This document shows, in pieces, positions 1 to 7,425 of a stretch of DNA of 9,441 nucleotides. The stretch lies in contig JACQGJ010000457.1 in NCBI GenBank assembly GCA_016199605.1, positions 1 to 9,441 of the forward strand, in the 5' to 3' direction. The notes beneath the pieces are model-generated. The model was not told the origin of the DNA. It worked only from the letters and a program-made list of their open reading frames with translations, and made no database searches. Within the stretch, counting starts at the first letter, position 1. Each line of letters starts with the position of its first letter. The DNA comes from Armatimonadota bacterium (GTDB lineage: Bacteria; Armatimonadota; Abditibacteriia; CG2-30-59-28). The position numbers and the translations under genes were made by a program.

Positions 1-1
1 A

Positions 2-280
2 GACTCCTTACAGCGCATCAAGGAGCGATACATCCCCACACTCGGATATGTTTTCGACGCCATGCGCGGGAATCCTCTTCTGCAACCTGGTGCTCCACAG
101 CCACCTCCTGGCAGTTGGGGGTCGTCCCTGAGGGTCACCCATCCCACATTGCTGACCACGGATTCAGTCCCGGGACGCGCGATCTCACGGCCCATCGCAG
201 GCCGCGTGGATGCGCCTGCGCGCGCCCCCCAAAAAAATTGCATCGCGTATCCAAAGGTGCTATCATACGAGTTGCTTTAG
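2..280 (+). CDS. possible 3' end of an unidentified gene (cut by the window's left edge)
   Basis: An open frame enters from the left edge and stops at TAG 278-280. Its first ~25 codons read like real protein (starting DSLQRIKERYIPTLGYVFDA) and their third codon positions are mostly G or C, as in the neighbouring genes. From about codon 27 the translation becomes proline-rich and low in pattern, and the GC preference at third positions fades. The promoter proposed for ftsK (238-266) lies inside the last codons of this frame, which argues that the true gene may end earlier, perhaps through a frameshift, or that the frame is chance. I do not recognise the family. The alternative is that 1-237 is non-coding or holds a decayed gene end. 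Confidence 0.3.
   Translation, partial: DSLQRIKERYIPTLGYVFDAMRGNPLLQPGAPQPPPGSWGSSLRVTHPTLLTTDSVPGRAISRPIAGRVDAPARAPQKNCIAYPKVLSYELL
238..266 (+). promoter_or_regulatory. probable sigma-70-type promoter of ftsK
   Basis: TTGCAT (238-243) is followed after 17 bp by TATCAT (261-266), and TGC directly precedes the -10, giving an extended -10 (TGCTATCAT). A C6A7 run (225-237) lies immediately upstream of the -35 and could act as an UP-like A-tract. The -35 matches the consensus at only three positions, but the extended -10 compensates. Transcription would start near 273 and leave a leader of about 134 nt before the ATG at 407. The same TGCTAT(A/C)AT form recurs in the promoter at 8926-8954. Confidence 0.55.
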
Positions 281-406
281 CCCGGCCAGCGTGGTGAGGG
301 CTGGGAAAATCCCGCGTTTCGCATGTCAGACGACTGAGACAGAGATCACGTAACTCTTCAACATAGCACAACTAAACGCAACAACAATCACAGGCAGGTG
401 GTCACA

Positions 407-2662
407 ATGGGAGGTTCGGGACGGCCTTACGACTCTTACGGGTCGCAGGAGCGAGACGTTCGCTATGATTTTGTCGGCTACGCTCTGGTGACTTTGGGAA
501 TCCTCCTCCTCTTCAGCGGAGTGCGTGGAGGCGGCGGGGTCGTGCCAGTGGGACTGGTGCGGGTCTTGCAGTACCTGGTGGGAGCTGGGGCCTATGTCAT
601 CCCGGTCCTGTCGATCTTTGCCGGAGCCTCCGTCGTGGCCCATCGTGAGACCTGCAGCTTCCGCGTCCTGGGTCGTAGTCTGGCGTTACTGTTCTTTGTA
701 TTCATAACCGCCTACCATCTGAGGGTTCCCGCAGGCAGCGAGTTTGAACCGTCGGTATTCGAAGAATACGGCGGCCTCGTGGGTGGTGTCGGAGCGATGA
801 TTCTCCGGAAGTTCTTTGGTGACGTCGGCGGCTACGTTGTTTTGTCGGCCGTCGCGCTGGTGGCGTTTGCGTTGATGGGCGACTCCTCCGTCAGGGAAAT
901 GCCTCAGAACTTCCTTGAAGGACTGAGCCCGGTTTTTGATTTCCTCGCAAGGCTGGTCAGCCGGGCGCACCGACGCAGAGGAGGCGTCAGGAGGCTGCCA
1001 CAGCAACGACCGTCGAGGCCGGTGGTCGAGCGGACCGAATCCGCGCCCACTCTCGAGACAGTCGAGGTCGTCGAAGATCCCGAGAAGACCTCGGTGCGCG
1101 CGGCGGATTCGTTTGCCTCACCGGGAAAAGCAACCCGCTCGGCGAAAGCCCGACCGCGCAAGTCGAGTGCGGCTGCACAGTTGGATCTGTTTCCGGCGGG
1201 GGCGTCGCTGCCGTCGCATTATCAGACTTGCCTGAACTCTCTCGATCCGCCGATGCCGACCGACACGAAAGACAGCAAGGCGGACTCGGAAGCCGGGGTA
1301 AAGCTGGTCGAGGATACGCTTGCCAGCTTCCGCATCGAAGCAAAGGTTACGCAGGTCAAGAAGGGCCCGGTCGTCACGCGTTACGAAGTTCAACCCGCTC
1401 CGGGAATTCGTGTCAACAGGATTACGAACCTTGCCGACGATCTGGCCTTGGCTCTCGCGGCCATAGATGTCCGGGTCGAAGCACCCGTCCCCGGGAAGTC
1501 GGTGATCGGGATTGAAGTTCCCAACAAGCGCGTGGCCCTGGTTCGGCTTCGCGAAATCGTCGAATTGAACGAGTTCATCGCCGCACCTTCAAAACTCACG
1601 TTTGCCCTGGGGAAAGACATCGCAGGGAATCCGATGTTCGCGGACTTGGCGAAGATGCCCCATCTGCTGATCGCGGGGGCCACAAACTCAGGCAAGTCCG
1701 TCTGCCTCAACTCGATCATTACAAGCATCTTGTGCCGAGCCGATCCAGACGAGGTTAAACTGTCGCTCATCGATCCGAAGCGCGTGGAGTTGACTCTTTA
1801 CAAAGACATTCCGCACCTGTTCCACCCGGTTGTGGTGGATGCGCAGGGAGCCGTGAGGGCTTTGCGAGGCGCCATCAGGGAGATGGAGCGGAGGTACAAG
1901 CTCTTCGCGGAGAAGGGAGTCCGCAACATCTCCAGCTACAACTCCCGGCTCGATGAAGGAGAGAAGCCTCTTTACTTCATCATGGTCGTCATTGACGAGT
2001 TGGCGGACCTGATGATGCAGGCGGCCGCTGAGTTCGAACGGCTGATATGCCGCATCGCCCAGCTTGCCCGTGCGACCGGCATTCATCTCATCATTGCGAC
2101 CCAGCGTCCTTCGGTGAATGTCATTACGGGAGTCATCAAAGCCAACATCTCGTCGCGCATCGCGTTTGCGGTTGCCTCGCAGGTAGACTCCCGGACGATC
2201 CTGGATGTCAACGGCGCAGAGCGACTCATCGGTCAGGGCGACATGCTCTATCATCCGATTGATTCGCCCAAACCGGTGCGCATCCAGGGGGCGTACCTCT
2301 CGGAAGATGAGGTGAACCGAATCGTCGATATTTTCGTCCAGCAGAACGCTGCGCCCAAGAAGTTTGAGCTTGACCTTGAAGCGGTGGAGGAGGAAATCCA
2401 GGCCGAGCATAAAGCGAAATCGGAAGAAAAGGATGACCTGTTCGATCAGGCGCTTTCGCTCGTGAGACGGCGGAGACAGGCCTCGGCTTCGATGCTCCAG
2501 CGGGAGTTTGAGATTGGCTACCCGCGTGCCGGGCGCCTTATCGATCAACTGGAGCAGGCGGGATACGTCGGACCTCAGGAAGGCAGCAAGCCCCGCGACG
2601 TCTTGACAGGTGATTTGGAAGGCGACATTGTGGGTGAGGCAGTGCAAGTGGGTGTGGTTTGA
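407..2662 (+). CDS. ftsK: DNA translocase FtsK/SpoIIIE family
   Basis: This is the membrane-anchored ATP-driven DNA pump that clears chromosome ends through the closing division septum and activates dimer resolution. I chose ATG 407 (751 aa) over GTG 398 because AGGTGG (396-401) sits 5 nt before the ATG and overlaps the GTG. Residues about 23-160 hold four hydrophobic segments (FtsK_4TM). A short basic, then acidic and proline-containing linker follows (about 185-290), much shorter than the E. coli linker. The alpha domain is at about 300-375. The RecA-like motor has Walker A GATNSGKS (424-431), DPKR (456-459), Walker B VVIDELAD (527-534) and IATQRPS (563-569). The C-terminal winged-helix gamma domain (about 676-732, containing REFEIGYPRAGRLIDQLE) is of the type that reads orienting DNA motifs. 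All motifs look intact, so this should be a functional full-length FtsK. Confidence 0.96.
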   Translation: MGGSGRPYDSYGSQERDVRYDFVGYALVTLGILLLFSGVRGGGGVVPVGLVRVLQYLVGAGAYVIPVLSIFAGASVVAHRETCSFRVLGRSLALLFFVFITAYHLRVPAGSEFEPSVFEEYGGLVGGVGAMILRKFFGDVGGYVVLSAVALVAFALMGDSSVREMPQNFLEGLSPVFDFLARLVSRAHRRRGGVRRLPQQRPSRPVVERTESAPTLETVEVVEDPEKTSVRAADSFASPGKATRSAKARPRKSSAAAQLDLFPAGASLPSHYQTCLNSLDPPMPTDTKDSKADSEAGVKLVEDTLASFRIEAKVTQVKKGPVVTRYEVQPAPGIRVNRITNLADDLALALAAIDVRVEAPVPGKSVIGIEVPNKRVALVRLREIVELNEFIAAPSKLTFALGKDIAGNPMFADLAKMPHLLIAGATNSGKSVCLNSIITSILCRADPDEVKLSLIDPKRVELTLYKDIPHLFHPVVVDAQGAVRALRGAIREMERRYKLFAEKGVRNISSYNSRLDEGEKPLYFIMVVIDELADLMMQAAAEFERLICRIAQLARATGIHLIIATQRPSVNVITGVIKANISSRIAFAVASQVDSRTILDVNGAERLIGQGDMLYHPIDSPKPVRIQGAYLSEDEVNRIVDIFVQQNAAPKKFELDLEAVEEEIQAEHKAKSEEKDDLFDQALSLVRRRRQASASMLQREFEIGYPRAGRLIDQLEQAGYVGPQEGSKPRDVLTGDLEGDIVGEAVQVGVV

Positions 2663-2689
2663 GCGAGATCGGAGCCGGAGGTAAAAGTT

Positions 2690-3472
2690 GTGAATCTGCA
2701 GCGATTTGAAAAACTTGGGTGGGGAGCCCTCGGGCTGGTCCTGGCAATCGTCTTCGTCCTGTCCATGTTGGGCTTAGTGGCGATCCTGGGGTACGTTGCT
2801 TTCTTCGGAGCGTTTGTCCTGGCGGCGGGAATTATCGTCGCGGTGATCGTGAGACTGATGCAGCTTCAACTGAGGCTCGTGATTGCCTATGGGCTGGCCG
2901 GACTGGTCGGCGCAATCGTTGCGATTGCCAATGTGCCGCGAACGAGCAGCCCCCTCACGGTGGCGATCTGCCTTGTGATCGGGATAATCTTCGGGGGTGC
3001 CTTGTATTTCACGAAAGTGGGCCTGTATCGGGCCCTTACTCAGCCGGAGGCGCCGCGTGAGGAGTATCTTGATGACTTGGGGGAACGACATTTCTTTTGC
3101 GTGTGCCGTACGTCAGGTCCTCTGAAGGATCGTCCTCTGACCGTGCTCCTCGTGTTCCTCGTAGGTTGGGCGGTCGTGCTGTGTGTGCTCGGATTGCTGG
3201 TTTGGTTTCGGGTCCTGGACGGCCCCACCTCGTGGGCCTCGGTGGGAGCGTTGTTGTGTGCCTTTTGTTTTGTCTCTGCCTATTCCGCGCTCCAGGTTGA
3301 GCAGGAAACCGGCGTCCAGATCTTCAGCCAGCTCCTGCCGAGCCATGCTCACGAACAGATCGGTTTTGAGTTGACGACTTTCCTGCCGAAACCGGCGGTC
3401 TGGGTTTCCGAGTTGTTGCGCGACATCTGGTCGGCGATTCGCCAGATCTATTCGGTATCTGTCCGAATTTGA
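2690..3472 (+). CDS. polytopic inner-membrane protein of unknown function
   Basis: This 260-residue protein starts at GTG 2690, with GGAGGT (2677-2682) 7 nt upstream; TTG 2688 is a less likely start. Hydrophobic segments are at about residues 13-33, 35-54, 62-81, 89-108, 150-172 and 180-200, so six helices are likely. A polar loop (about 112-148) between helices 4 and 5 is acidic and contains a Cys-x-Cys (CVC, 137-139). The final ~60 residues are non-membrane and partly amphipathic. I recognise no family and see no catalytic motif. It begins 27 bp after ftsK with no visible terminator between, so it is very probably co-transcribed with ftsK. This could mean an envelope or division-related role, but that is inference only. 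Confidence 0.85.
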   Translation: MNLQRFEKLGWGALGLVLAIVFVLSMLGLVAILGYVAFFGAFVLAAGIIVAVIVRLMQLQLRLVIAYGLAGLVGAIVAIANVPRTSSPLTVAICLVIGIIFGGALYFTKVGLYRALTQPEAPREEYLDDLGERHFFCVCRTSGPLKDRPLTVLLVFLVGWAVVLCVLGLLVWFRVLDGPTSWASVGALLCAFCFVSAYSALQVEQETGVQIFSQLLPSHAHEQIGFELTTFLPKPAVWVSELLRDIWSAIRQIYSVSVRI

Positions 3473-3505
3473 GAAGCCGCGTCCGGCTGCAACCGGCCGG
3501 GCTTC
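3473..3505 (+). repeat. inverted repeat, possible hairpin between the membrane protein and the receiver gene
   Basis: Directly after the TGA at 3470-3472, GAAGCC (3473-3478) can pair with GGCTTC (3500-3505), and CCGG (3483-3486) with CCGG (3493-3496), giving an interrupted stem with a six-base loop. No T-run follows, so it is not a standard intrinsic terminator. It may be an mRNA processing or stability element that changes expression of the receiver gene relative to the genes upstream. Confidence 0.35.
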
Positions 3506-3522
3506 ACTGGAGATGATGCGGC

Positions 3523-3909
3523 ATGCCAGCACGAGTCCTCATAGTCGAAGATGAGCCGTCGCTCCTCAAGTTGATCCGCGACACGCTGAGGCGTGAATAC
3601 GAAGTGGTCGAGTCCCCCAACGGCCAAGATGCGTTGGCGAAAATGGGAGAGCGGGGGCGCAAGCCGGACTTGGTGATTGCCGATGCTGGAGTTCCACTGG
3701 TGAACGGCTGGGATTTAGTTCGCCGAATCAACACTGATCCGGCAACGCGGGGCACTCCCGCCATCGTTATCGTCGAGCACGACCGGTTTGGGGCACGCGT
3801 GATGGCAAAAGTGATGGGGGTCAAAGCTCTCCTCAAAAAGCCGTTCCGGCCGAACCAGTTGCTTGACGCCGTGCGAGGTGCGCTGAGGTCGGATAACCCA
3901 CCTCCTTAG
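3523..3909 (+). CDS. single-domain response regulator (receiver only), lacking the switch Thr/Ser
   Basis: This 128-residue protein is one CheY-like receiver with no output domain. The acidic pocket is E9/D10, the phosphoacceptor is D54 within DLVIADAGVP, and the conserved Lys-Pro is K106-P107 in LKKPF. Where receivers normally carry Thr or Ser at the end of beta-4 (as in ...MVTA of CheY), this one reads PAIVIVEHD, placing V84 at that position. Phosphorylation could still occur, but the usual Thr/Ser-Tyr coupling that relays it should be altered. GGAG at 3509-3512 is a 10-nt-spaced, modest ribosome site for ATG 3523. The gene lies 50 bp after the membrane-protein gene and is probably in the ftsK transcript. 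No kinase is adjacent on this strand; the histidine kinase at 5242-7419 is on the other strand, so pairing with it is conjecture. Confidence 0.9.
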   Translation: MPARVLIVEDEPSLLKLIRDTLRREYEVVESPNGQDALAKMGERGRKPDLVIADAGVPLVNGWDLVRRINTDPATRGTPAIVIVEHDRFGARVMAKVMGVKALLKKPFRPNQLLDAVRGALRSDNPPP

Positions 3910-3921
3910 TCAACCTCCTCG

Positions 3922-3980
3922 CCGATCCCCAGTCCGCGCGGATCGGTTCTTCCGACTGGTCCTACCCGGCGTTCCTTTTT
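3922..3980 (+). terminator. candidate terminator or alternative-hairpin region after the receiver gene
   Basis: CCGATCC (3922-3928) and GGATCGG (3940-3946) form a perfect 7-bp inverted repeat. An overlapping pair, CCAGTC (3929-3934) and GACTGG (3954-3959), could form a competing stem. A T-run (TTCCTTTTT, 3972-3980) follows only after a gap, so it does not have the tight stem-plus-U-tract form of a classic intrinsic terminator. The position, 13 bp after the receiver's stop and before the next gene, suits an operon end. The rest of 3910-4055 shows only an 8-bp palindrome ATCCGGAT (4006-4013) and no convincing promoter. Confidence 0.35.
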
Positions 3981-4055
3981 CTCGTCTTCACTTCGTCCTG
4001 ATTCCATCCGGATCAAAGACGGAGTAGATAGTCAACTCACCTCAGGAGGTAAACC

Positions 4056-4412
4056 ATGCTTTCGAAGTCCTGGCGATTGGTCTTAGTGATTGGCGTAGCC
4101 TTTGTTGCCGGAATGTGCTTGCGTGACTGGGTCCCGACAAAGTCTTTTGCCGGGGAGAAATCCAAGAAGTCTGAAACTCCACCGACGGTCAAACCGAGTG
4201 AGCAAGCAGGCGTGTCCGAGGAGCCGGAGACGACACAGCCGGGGAAAACCCCTCGGTTCGAAGGCTTGCAGCTCTTCTCCTATTCGAGTGGACTGACGGG
4301 GGTCTTCGATAGGGCCAATGGCAAGCTGTACCTCTATGATGCCAACCTGACGAATTGCGTTGCCATTCGACAGCTTAACCGTCCCGGTGAGGCGATGAAA
4401 ACGATACGATGA
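4056..4412 (+). CDS. small exported or membrane-anchored hypothetical protein
   Basis: This 118-residue protein has a near-perfect Shine-Dalgarno, AGGAGG (4044-4049), 6 nt before ATG 4056. Residues 1-7 are basic, 8-22 are hydrophobic (signal peptide or anchor), and a possible cleavage point follows SFA at about 32. AGMC (18-21) has Met before the Cys and so is not a convincing lipobox. Residues about 33-67 form a charged, Pro/Glu/Lys/Thr-rich linker. A compact C-terminal segment (about 68-118) contains GLTGVFDRANGKLYLYD, which looks like a short beta-structured domain. I do not recognise the family. Its stop overlaps the start of the transferase gene (ATGA, 4409-4412), so the two are translationally coupled and may act together, though the one is predicted extracytoplasmic and the other cytoplasmic. 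Confidence 0.85.
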   Translation: MLSKSWRLVLVIGVAFVAGMCLRDWVPTKSFAGEKSKKSETPPTVKPSEQAGVSEEPETTQPGKTPRFEGLQLFSYSSGLTGVFDRANGKLYLYDANLTNCVAIRQLNRPGEAMKTIR

Positions 4413-5137
4413 GGAAGGACTGCTGCGACCTCCCCGCGTCGGCTTTGCTGATTTTCGCTCGAGTGCCACTTCCGGGAAGAGTGAAGAAGCGGTTGATCCC
4501 GGCGCTGGGTGAGGCAGGAGCTTGCAGGCTCTATCAAGCGATGGCAGAGGACATTGTGAGCCGATTCGCCGGCGACTCTGCCGCGCGCGGTGGTTACAGC
4601 GCCGACCTGGTCCTCACGGGAGAGATGGACGCGGAATCCTTACCCGAGCAGTGGGCGTCGATCTCTCACTTCAACCAGACAGGAGAGTCTCTGGGGGAAC
4701 GCATGTGGAATGCCTTCCGGCAAGCCTTCGCACGAGGTTCATCCCGCGTGGCCCTCCTCGGCACGGATGCGCCTACACTCCCTTTTGTTTTTGTCCTGGA
4801 AGCTTTTTCCGCCTTGGAGGAGGTGGACGTGGTTCTTGGCCCCGCGACCGATGGAGGGTACTACCTCCTTGGCGCCAGCCAGGCGCACAGCGCCCTCTTC
4901 GAGGGCATAGACTGGGGGACGGAACGGGTCCTGCACCAGACACTCAAAAAGATTGAAAGCGAAGGGCTGACCCTTCATCTCCTGCCCGCATGGTACGACG
5001 TTGATGATGCAACCTCTTTCTCTTTTCTTAAAACTCATTTGAAGGCTCTGGCCTTGAGCGGTAAGCATCCGGCTCCCCGCACGGAAAGATGCCTCCTGCA
5101 ATCGGACCTCCCTCCCCGGGGGAAACCGTATTCCTAA
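4409..5137 (+). CDS. GT-A fold nucleotidyl/glycosyltransferase of the TIGR04282 / DUF2064 family
   Basis: This 242-residue protein has the family's hallmark motifs: an N-terminal LLIFARVPLPGRVKKRLIPALG strand with the basic phosphate-binding loop (13-34), GTDAPTLP (118-125) carrying the Asp expected to bind metal and nucleotide, GPATDGGYYLLG (144-155), and a late DVDD (197-200). These match the TIGR04282 family, named rSAM/selenodomain-associated transferase 1 and also annotated as an arsenosugar biosynthesis glycosyltransferase. The true substrate is not established by sequence, and no radical-SAM or TIGR04283 partner is visible in this window. The protein should be cytoplasmic and shows no membrane segment. 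ATG 4409 overlaps the upstream stop by ATGA and has no well-spaced ribosome site of its own (GGTGAGG is about 17 nt away), which supports translational coupling. Confidence 0.88.
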   Translation: MRKDCCDLPASALLIFARVPLPGRVKKRLIPALGEAGACRLYQAMAEDIVSRFAGDSAARGGYSADLVLTGEMDAESLPEQWASISHFNQTGESLGERMWNAFRQAFARGSSRVALLGTDAPTLPFVFVLEAFSALEEVDVVLGPATDGGYYLLGASQAHSALFEGIDWGTERVLHQTLKKIESEGLTLHLLPAWYDVDDATSFSFLKTHLKALALSGKHPAPRTERCLLQSDLPPRGKPYS

Positions 5138-5176
5138 GTCACCGGTTAAGGTCTTTGTCCTGGTCACTCTTTCGCC

Positions 5177-5191
5177 GACCGTAGGGCGGTC
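5177..5191. repeat. small inverted repeat in the convergent gap
   Basis: GACCG (5177-5181) and CGGTC (5187-5191) form a 5-bp stem with a five-base loop between the convergent transferase and kinase genes (gap 5138-5241). No adjacent T-run is present on either strand. It may contribute to transcript ends for either gene but is too short to call a terminator. Confidence 0.25.
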
Positions 5192-5241
5192 CGTCGCATC
5201 ACCTCTACCCCCACGTCAGTGTGAGGTCTAATAGAGCAGTT

Positions 5242-7419
5242 TCATGCCACGCCTTCTCCGGACTGAGTTGTGCCGTCGGGCCCCTCGGCGAGGGCTTCAT
5301 GCGGAATGGTGAAGATGAAGGTGGTGCCTTTCCCGACCGCGGACTCCACCCCTATCAGTCCCCCATGAGCCTCAACCAAATGCTTGCAGAGATACAGCCC
5401 CAATCCCGTCCCATGAATGTTCTGAGTCGTCCCGTTTGGCACACGATGGAAGGGCGTAAACAGGTCTTTCATGGATTCCTCCGGGATGCCGATCCCTTCG
5501 TCAGCTACCTCAAAGCGAAGGCAACAGGTGTCGCGGCCGACACGAACGATGACGTGCCCTCCGTCGGGGGAGTACTTGTCGGCATTAGAAAGAAGGTTGC
5601 AGAGAACCTGGATCATCTTGTCACGATCCGCGCGCAACTCACCCACTTCCTTGCTGACCTGGGAACTGAACGTGCATCGAACAGCGGAGGCGCGTTGCAT
5701 CTCGACAGCCTGGTCCACCATTTCTCTAACATCAAAGAACTTTGGAGACAGGTCGATGGGGCGATCGCTGTCGATTTTGGAGATGTCCAGGAAGGCCTCC
5801 ACGAGGCGGATCAGACGATCCGCCTCGTGGTCGATCCGCGAAAGGAGGTCCGTGGCGAAGTGATCCTGTGTCACTGTCTCCCCTCCGCACTGCAGCAGTG
5901 TTAGAGCAAATCCTTTAACCGCCGTCAAAGGTTGGCGAAGCTCGTGAGAAACAAAAGCAATCAAGTTGCTCTTCAACTGGTCCATCTCGCGGAATTCGGT
6001 CACATCGGTCAAGACACACACGAACCCAGCCCAACTGCCGTTCGAGAGAGTGATCGCCTCGGCGCGAGAGATCAGGTAACGGATCTCACCGTCAAGCGTG
6101 ACTGCGAGAACGGCACTGCGAGCCCTATCTCTACCAGTCACGATCGGGCCGATGAAATCCTGCCACTCTTTCCTTTCGACCGCTGAAGAGACGGGTTGGT
6201 GCAGCAGAGAAGGGGTGGGCCGTCCCAGCAATCGAGACGCTGCCTCATTGGCAAAGCGGACCAACCCGTCACCCCCAACAATCAGCACCCCCTCAGCCAT
6301 GCTGTGCAGGACAGCATCGAAGCTGACCTCTCGTTCCTGCTGCTCCCGAAGACGCGTTTGCTCAAGCTCAGCTTCCATGAGTTTGCGCTCGGTGATGTCC
6401 TCGACGACTCCTTCATACCAGAGGATTTCTCCGTTTTCGCTTCGGGCGGCCCGAGCCGAATTGCGGACCCACAACAAGGAGCCGTCCCGCTTCTTCAGAC
6501 AGAGCTCACGGCCGCGGACCGTGTCGCCATGCTCCATCTCTTCAGTCCAGGACTGGAGGTCCTCGGGATTGGCGTAGAAATCCGCGGCATTCATGGCCAG
6601 GATTGATTCCCGAGACGGGAACCCCAGCATGTTGATGACTGTGGGGTTTGCTTCCAGGATGCGCCCGGTAGGAGCCGCGCGGTAGAGCCCCACCGGCACG
6701 CTTTCGAACAAACCGCGATATCGGGCTTCGGCCTCGTGGGTGGATTGATGAGCGCGACGATGAGCATCCTTCATCTTCTCATAGCGCAGCGACCGACTGA
6801 TAGCCTCGCTGAAGGTCTCGCCCACAATGGCCAAAAGCGTCAGCTCCTCATCGGGCAGGGAAGCGTCGTCCGGTCGCACGAGATTCAAAACACCCAACGC
6901 CCGGTCAGGCACCCGAAGAGGGACGCAAGCATGACAGAGTGTCTCGCTCATTGATTCCCGTGGAATCCATGAGCCTTCACGGCGGGAGGATCGCCCCAAC
7001 CGTTTCAGTCTCCCGCAATCTCGTATGTTCGTCACCGCCTCAAGCTCTCCTTGCAGCAGTTTCTGCTCACAACTGCACGGCAGTCGCTTGCAGGCTGATC
7101 CAGGATCATGCTCGAGCTTCTCCGGTAAGCCTTTCGCCGCTGCGACGAAAAAGGCGCCTTCATCGTCCAGCAAGGTGATCCACCCGATCGTCAGGCCCAT
7201 CAACTCGAGGACCAATGCAAGCCCGGTATCCAGGATGGGCTGAAGGTCAAGGGAGCGACCCAAATGTTGCTCGAGATTTGCCAGGATGGCCAGGCGTGAA
7301 CCCGCAAGTCGCTCCGCGTCACCTACCCGGGAAGAGAACTCGGGATCAACCGAAGGGGGTCCGTTTTCAACTCGTACGTACTCTGGAAGAATTGTCTTTG
7401 AGAAGCCATGGATAATCAT
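5242..7419 (-). CDS. soluble sensor histidine kinase, GAF-PAS-PAS-HisKA-HATPase
   Basis: This 725-residue kinase starts at ATG 7419; GGGAGGGG (7433-7426) lies 6 nt upstream, so the TTG at 7440 is not used. No membrane segment is visible, so it should sense in the cytoplasm. Domains: GAF (about 45-205), a helical linker, PAS1 (about 231-350, ending EDITERK), PAS2 (about 365-480, ending TDVTEF), HisKA with phosphoacceptor H492 in SHELRQPLT, and HATPase with the N box (N612 in NLLSNADKYS), G1 (D640 in DEGIGIP) and G2 (HGTGLGL, about 669-675). All catalytic boxes are intact. The GAF domain holds six cysteines at 110, 115, 117, 135, 162 and 165, which could bind metal, heme or an Fe-S cluster or act in redox sensing. 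The residue after HELR is Gln rather than the common Thr, at the position linked to phosphatase activity in HisKA kinases. No receiver gene adjoins it on its own strand. Confidence 0.95.
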   Translation of the reverse strand: MIIHGFSKTILPEYVRVENGPPSVDPEFSSRVGDAERLAGSRLAILANLEQHLGRSLDLQPILDTGLALVLELMGLTIGWITLLDDEGAFFVAAAKGLPEKLEHDPGSACKRLPCSCEQKLLQGELEAVTNIRDCGRLKRLGRSSRREGSWIPRESMSETLCHACVPLRVPDRALGVLNLVRPDDASLPDEELTLLAIVGETFSEAISRSLRYEKMKDAHRRAHQSTHEAEARYRGLFESVPVGLYRAAPTGRILEANPTVINMLGFPSRESILAMNAADFYANPEDLQSWTEEMEHGDTVRGRELCLKKRDGSLLWVRNSARAARSENGEILWYEGVVEDITERKLMEAELEQTRLREQQEREVSFDAVLHSMAEGVLIVGGDGLVRFANEAASRLLGRPTPSLLHQPVSSAVERKEWQDFIGPIVTGRDRARSAVLAVTLDGEIRYLISRAEAITLSNGSWAGFVCVLTDVTEFREMDQLKSNLIAFVSHELRQPLTAVKGFALTLLQCGGETVTQDHFATDLLSRIDHEADRLIRLVEAFLDISKIDSDRPIDLSPKFFDVREMVDQAVEMQRASAVRCTFSSQVSKEVGELRADRDKMIQVLCNLLSNADKYSPDGGHVIVRVGRDTCCLRFEVADEGIGIPEESMKDLFTPFHRVPNGTTQNIHGTGLGLYLCKHLVEAHGGLIGVESAVGKGTTFIFTIPHEALAEGPDGTTQSGEGVA

Positions 7420-7425
7420 GCTGCA

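Noticed and set aside
1688..2647. Minus-strand open frame of 319 codons inside ftsK
   Set aside because: It is antisense to the conserved FtsK motor domain, and its translation is Arg/His-rich without recognisable motifs.
4138..4145. Lipoprotein reading of the small exported protein at 4056
   Set aside because: The Cys21 context is AGMC with Met at -1, which does not fit a lipobox.
5221..5904. Plus-strand open frame of 227 codons opposite the kinase
   Set aside because: It is antisense to the conserved HisKA/HATPase region and has no family features.
6853..6860. GGGCAGGG, matching the E. coli FtsK-orienting motif GGGNAGGG
   Set aside because: One or a few such octamers are expected by chance in a GC-rich window of this size, and the motif read by this FtsK is unknown.
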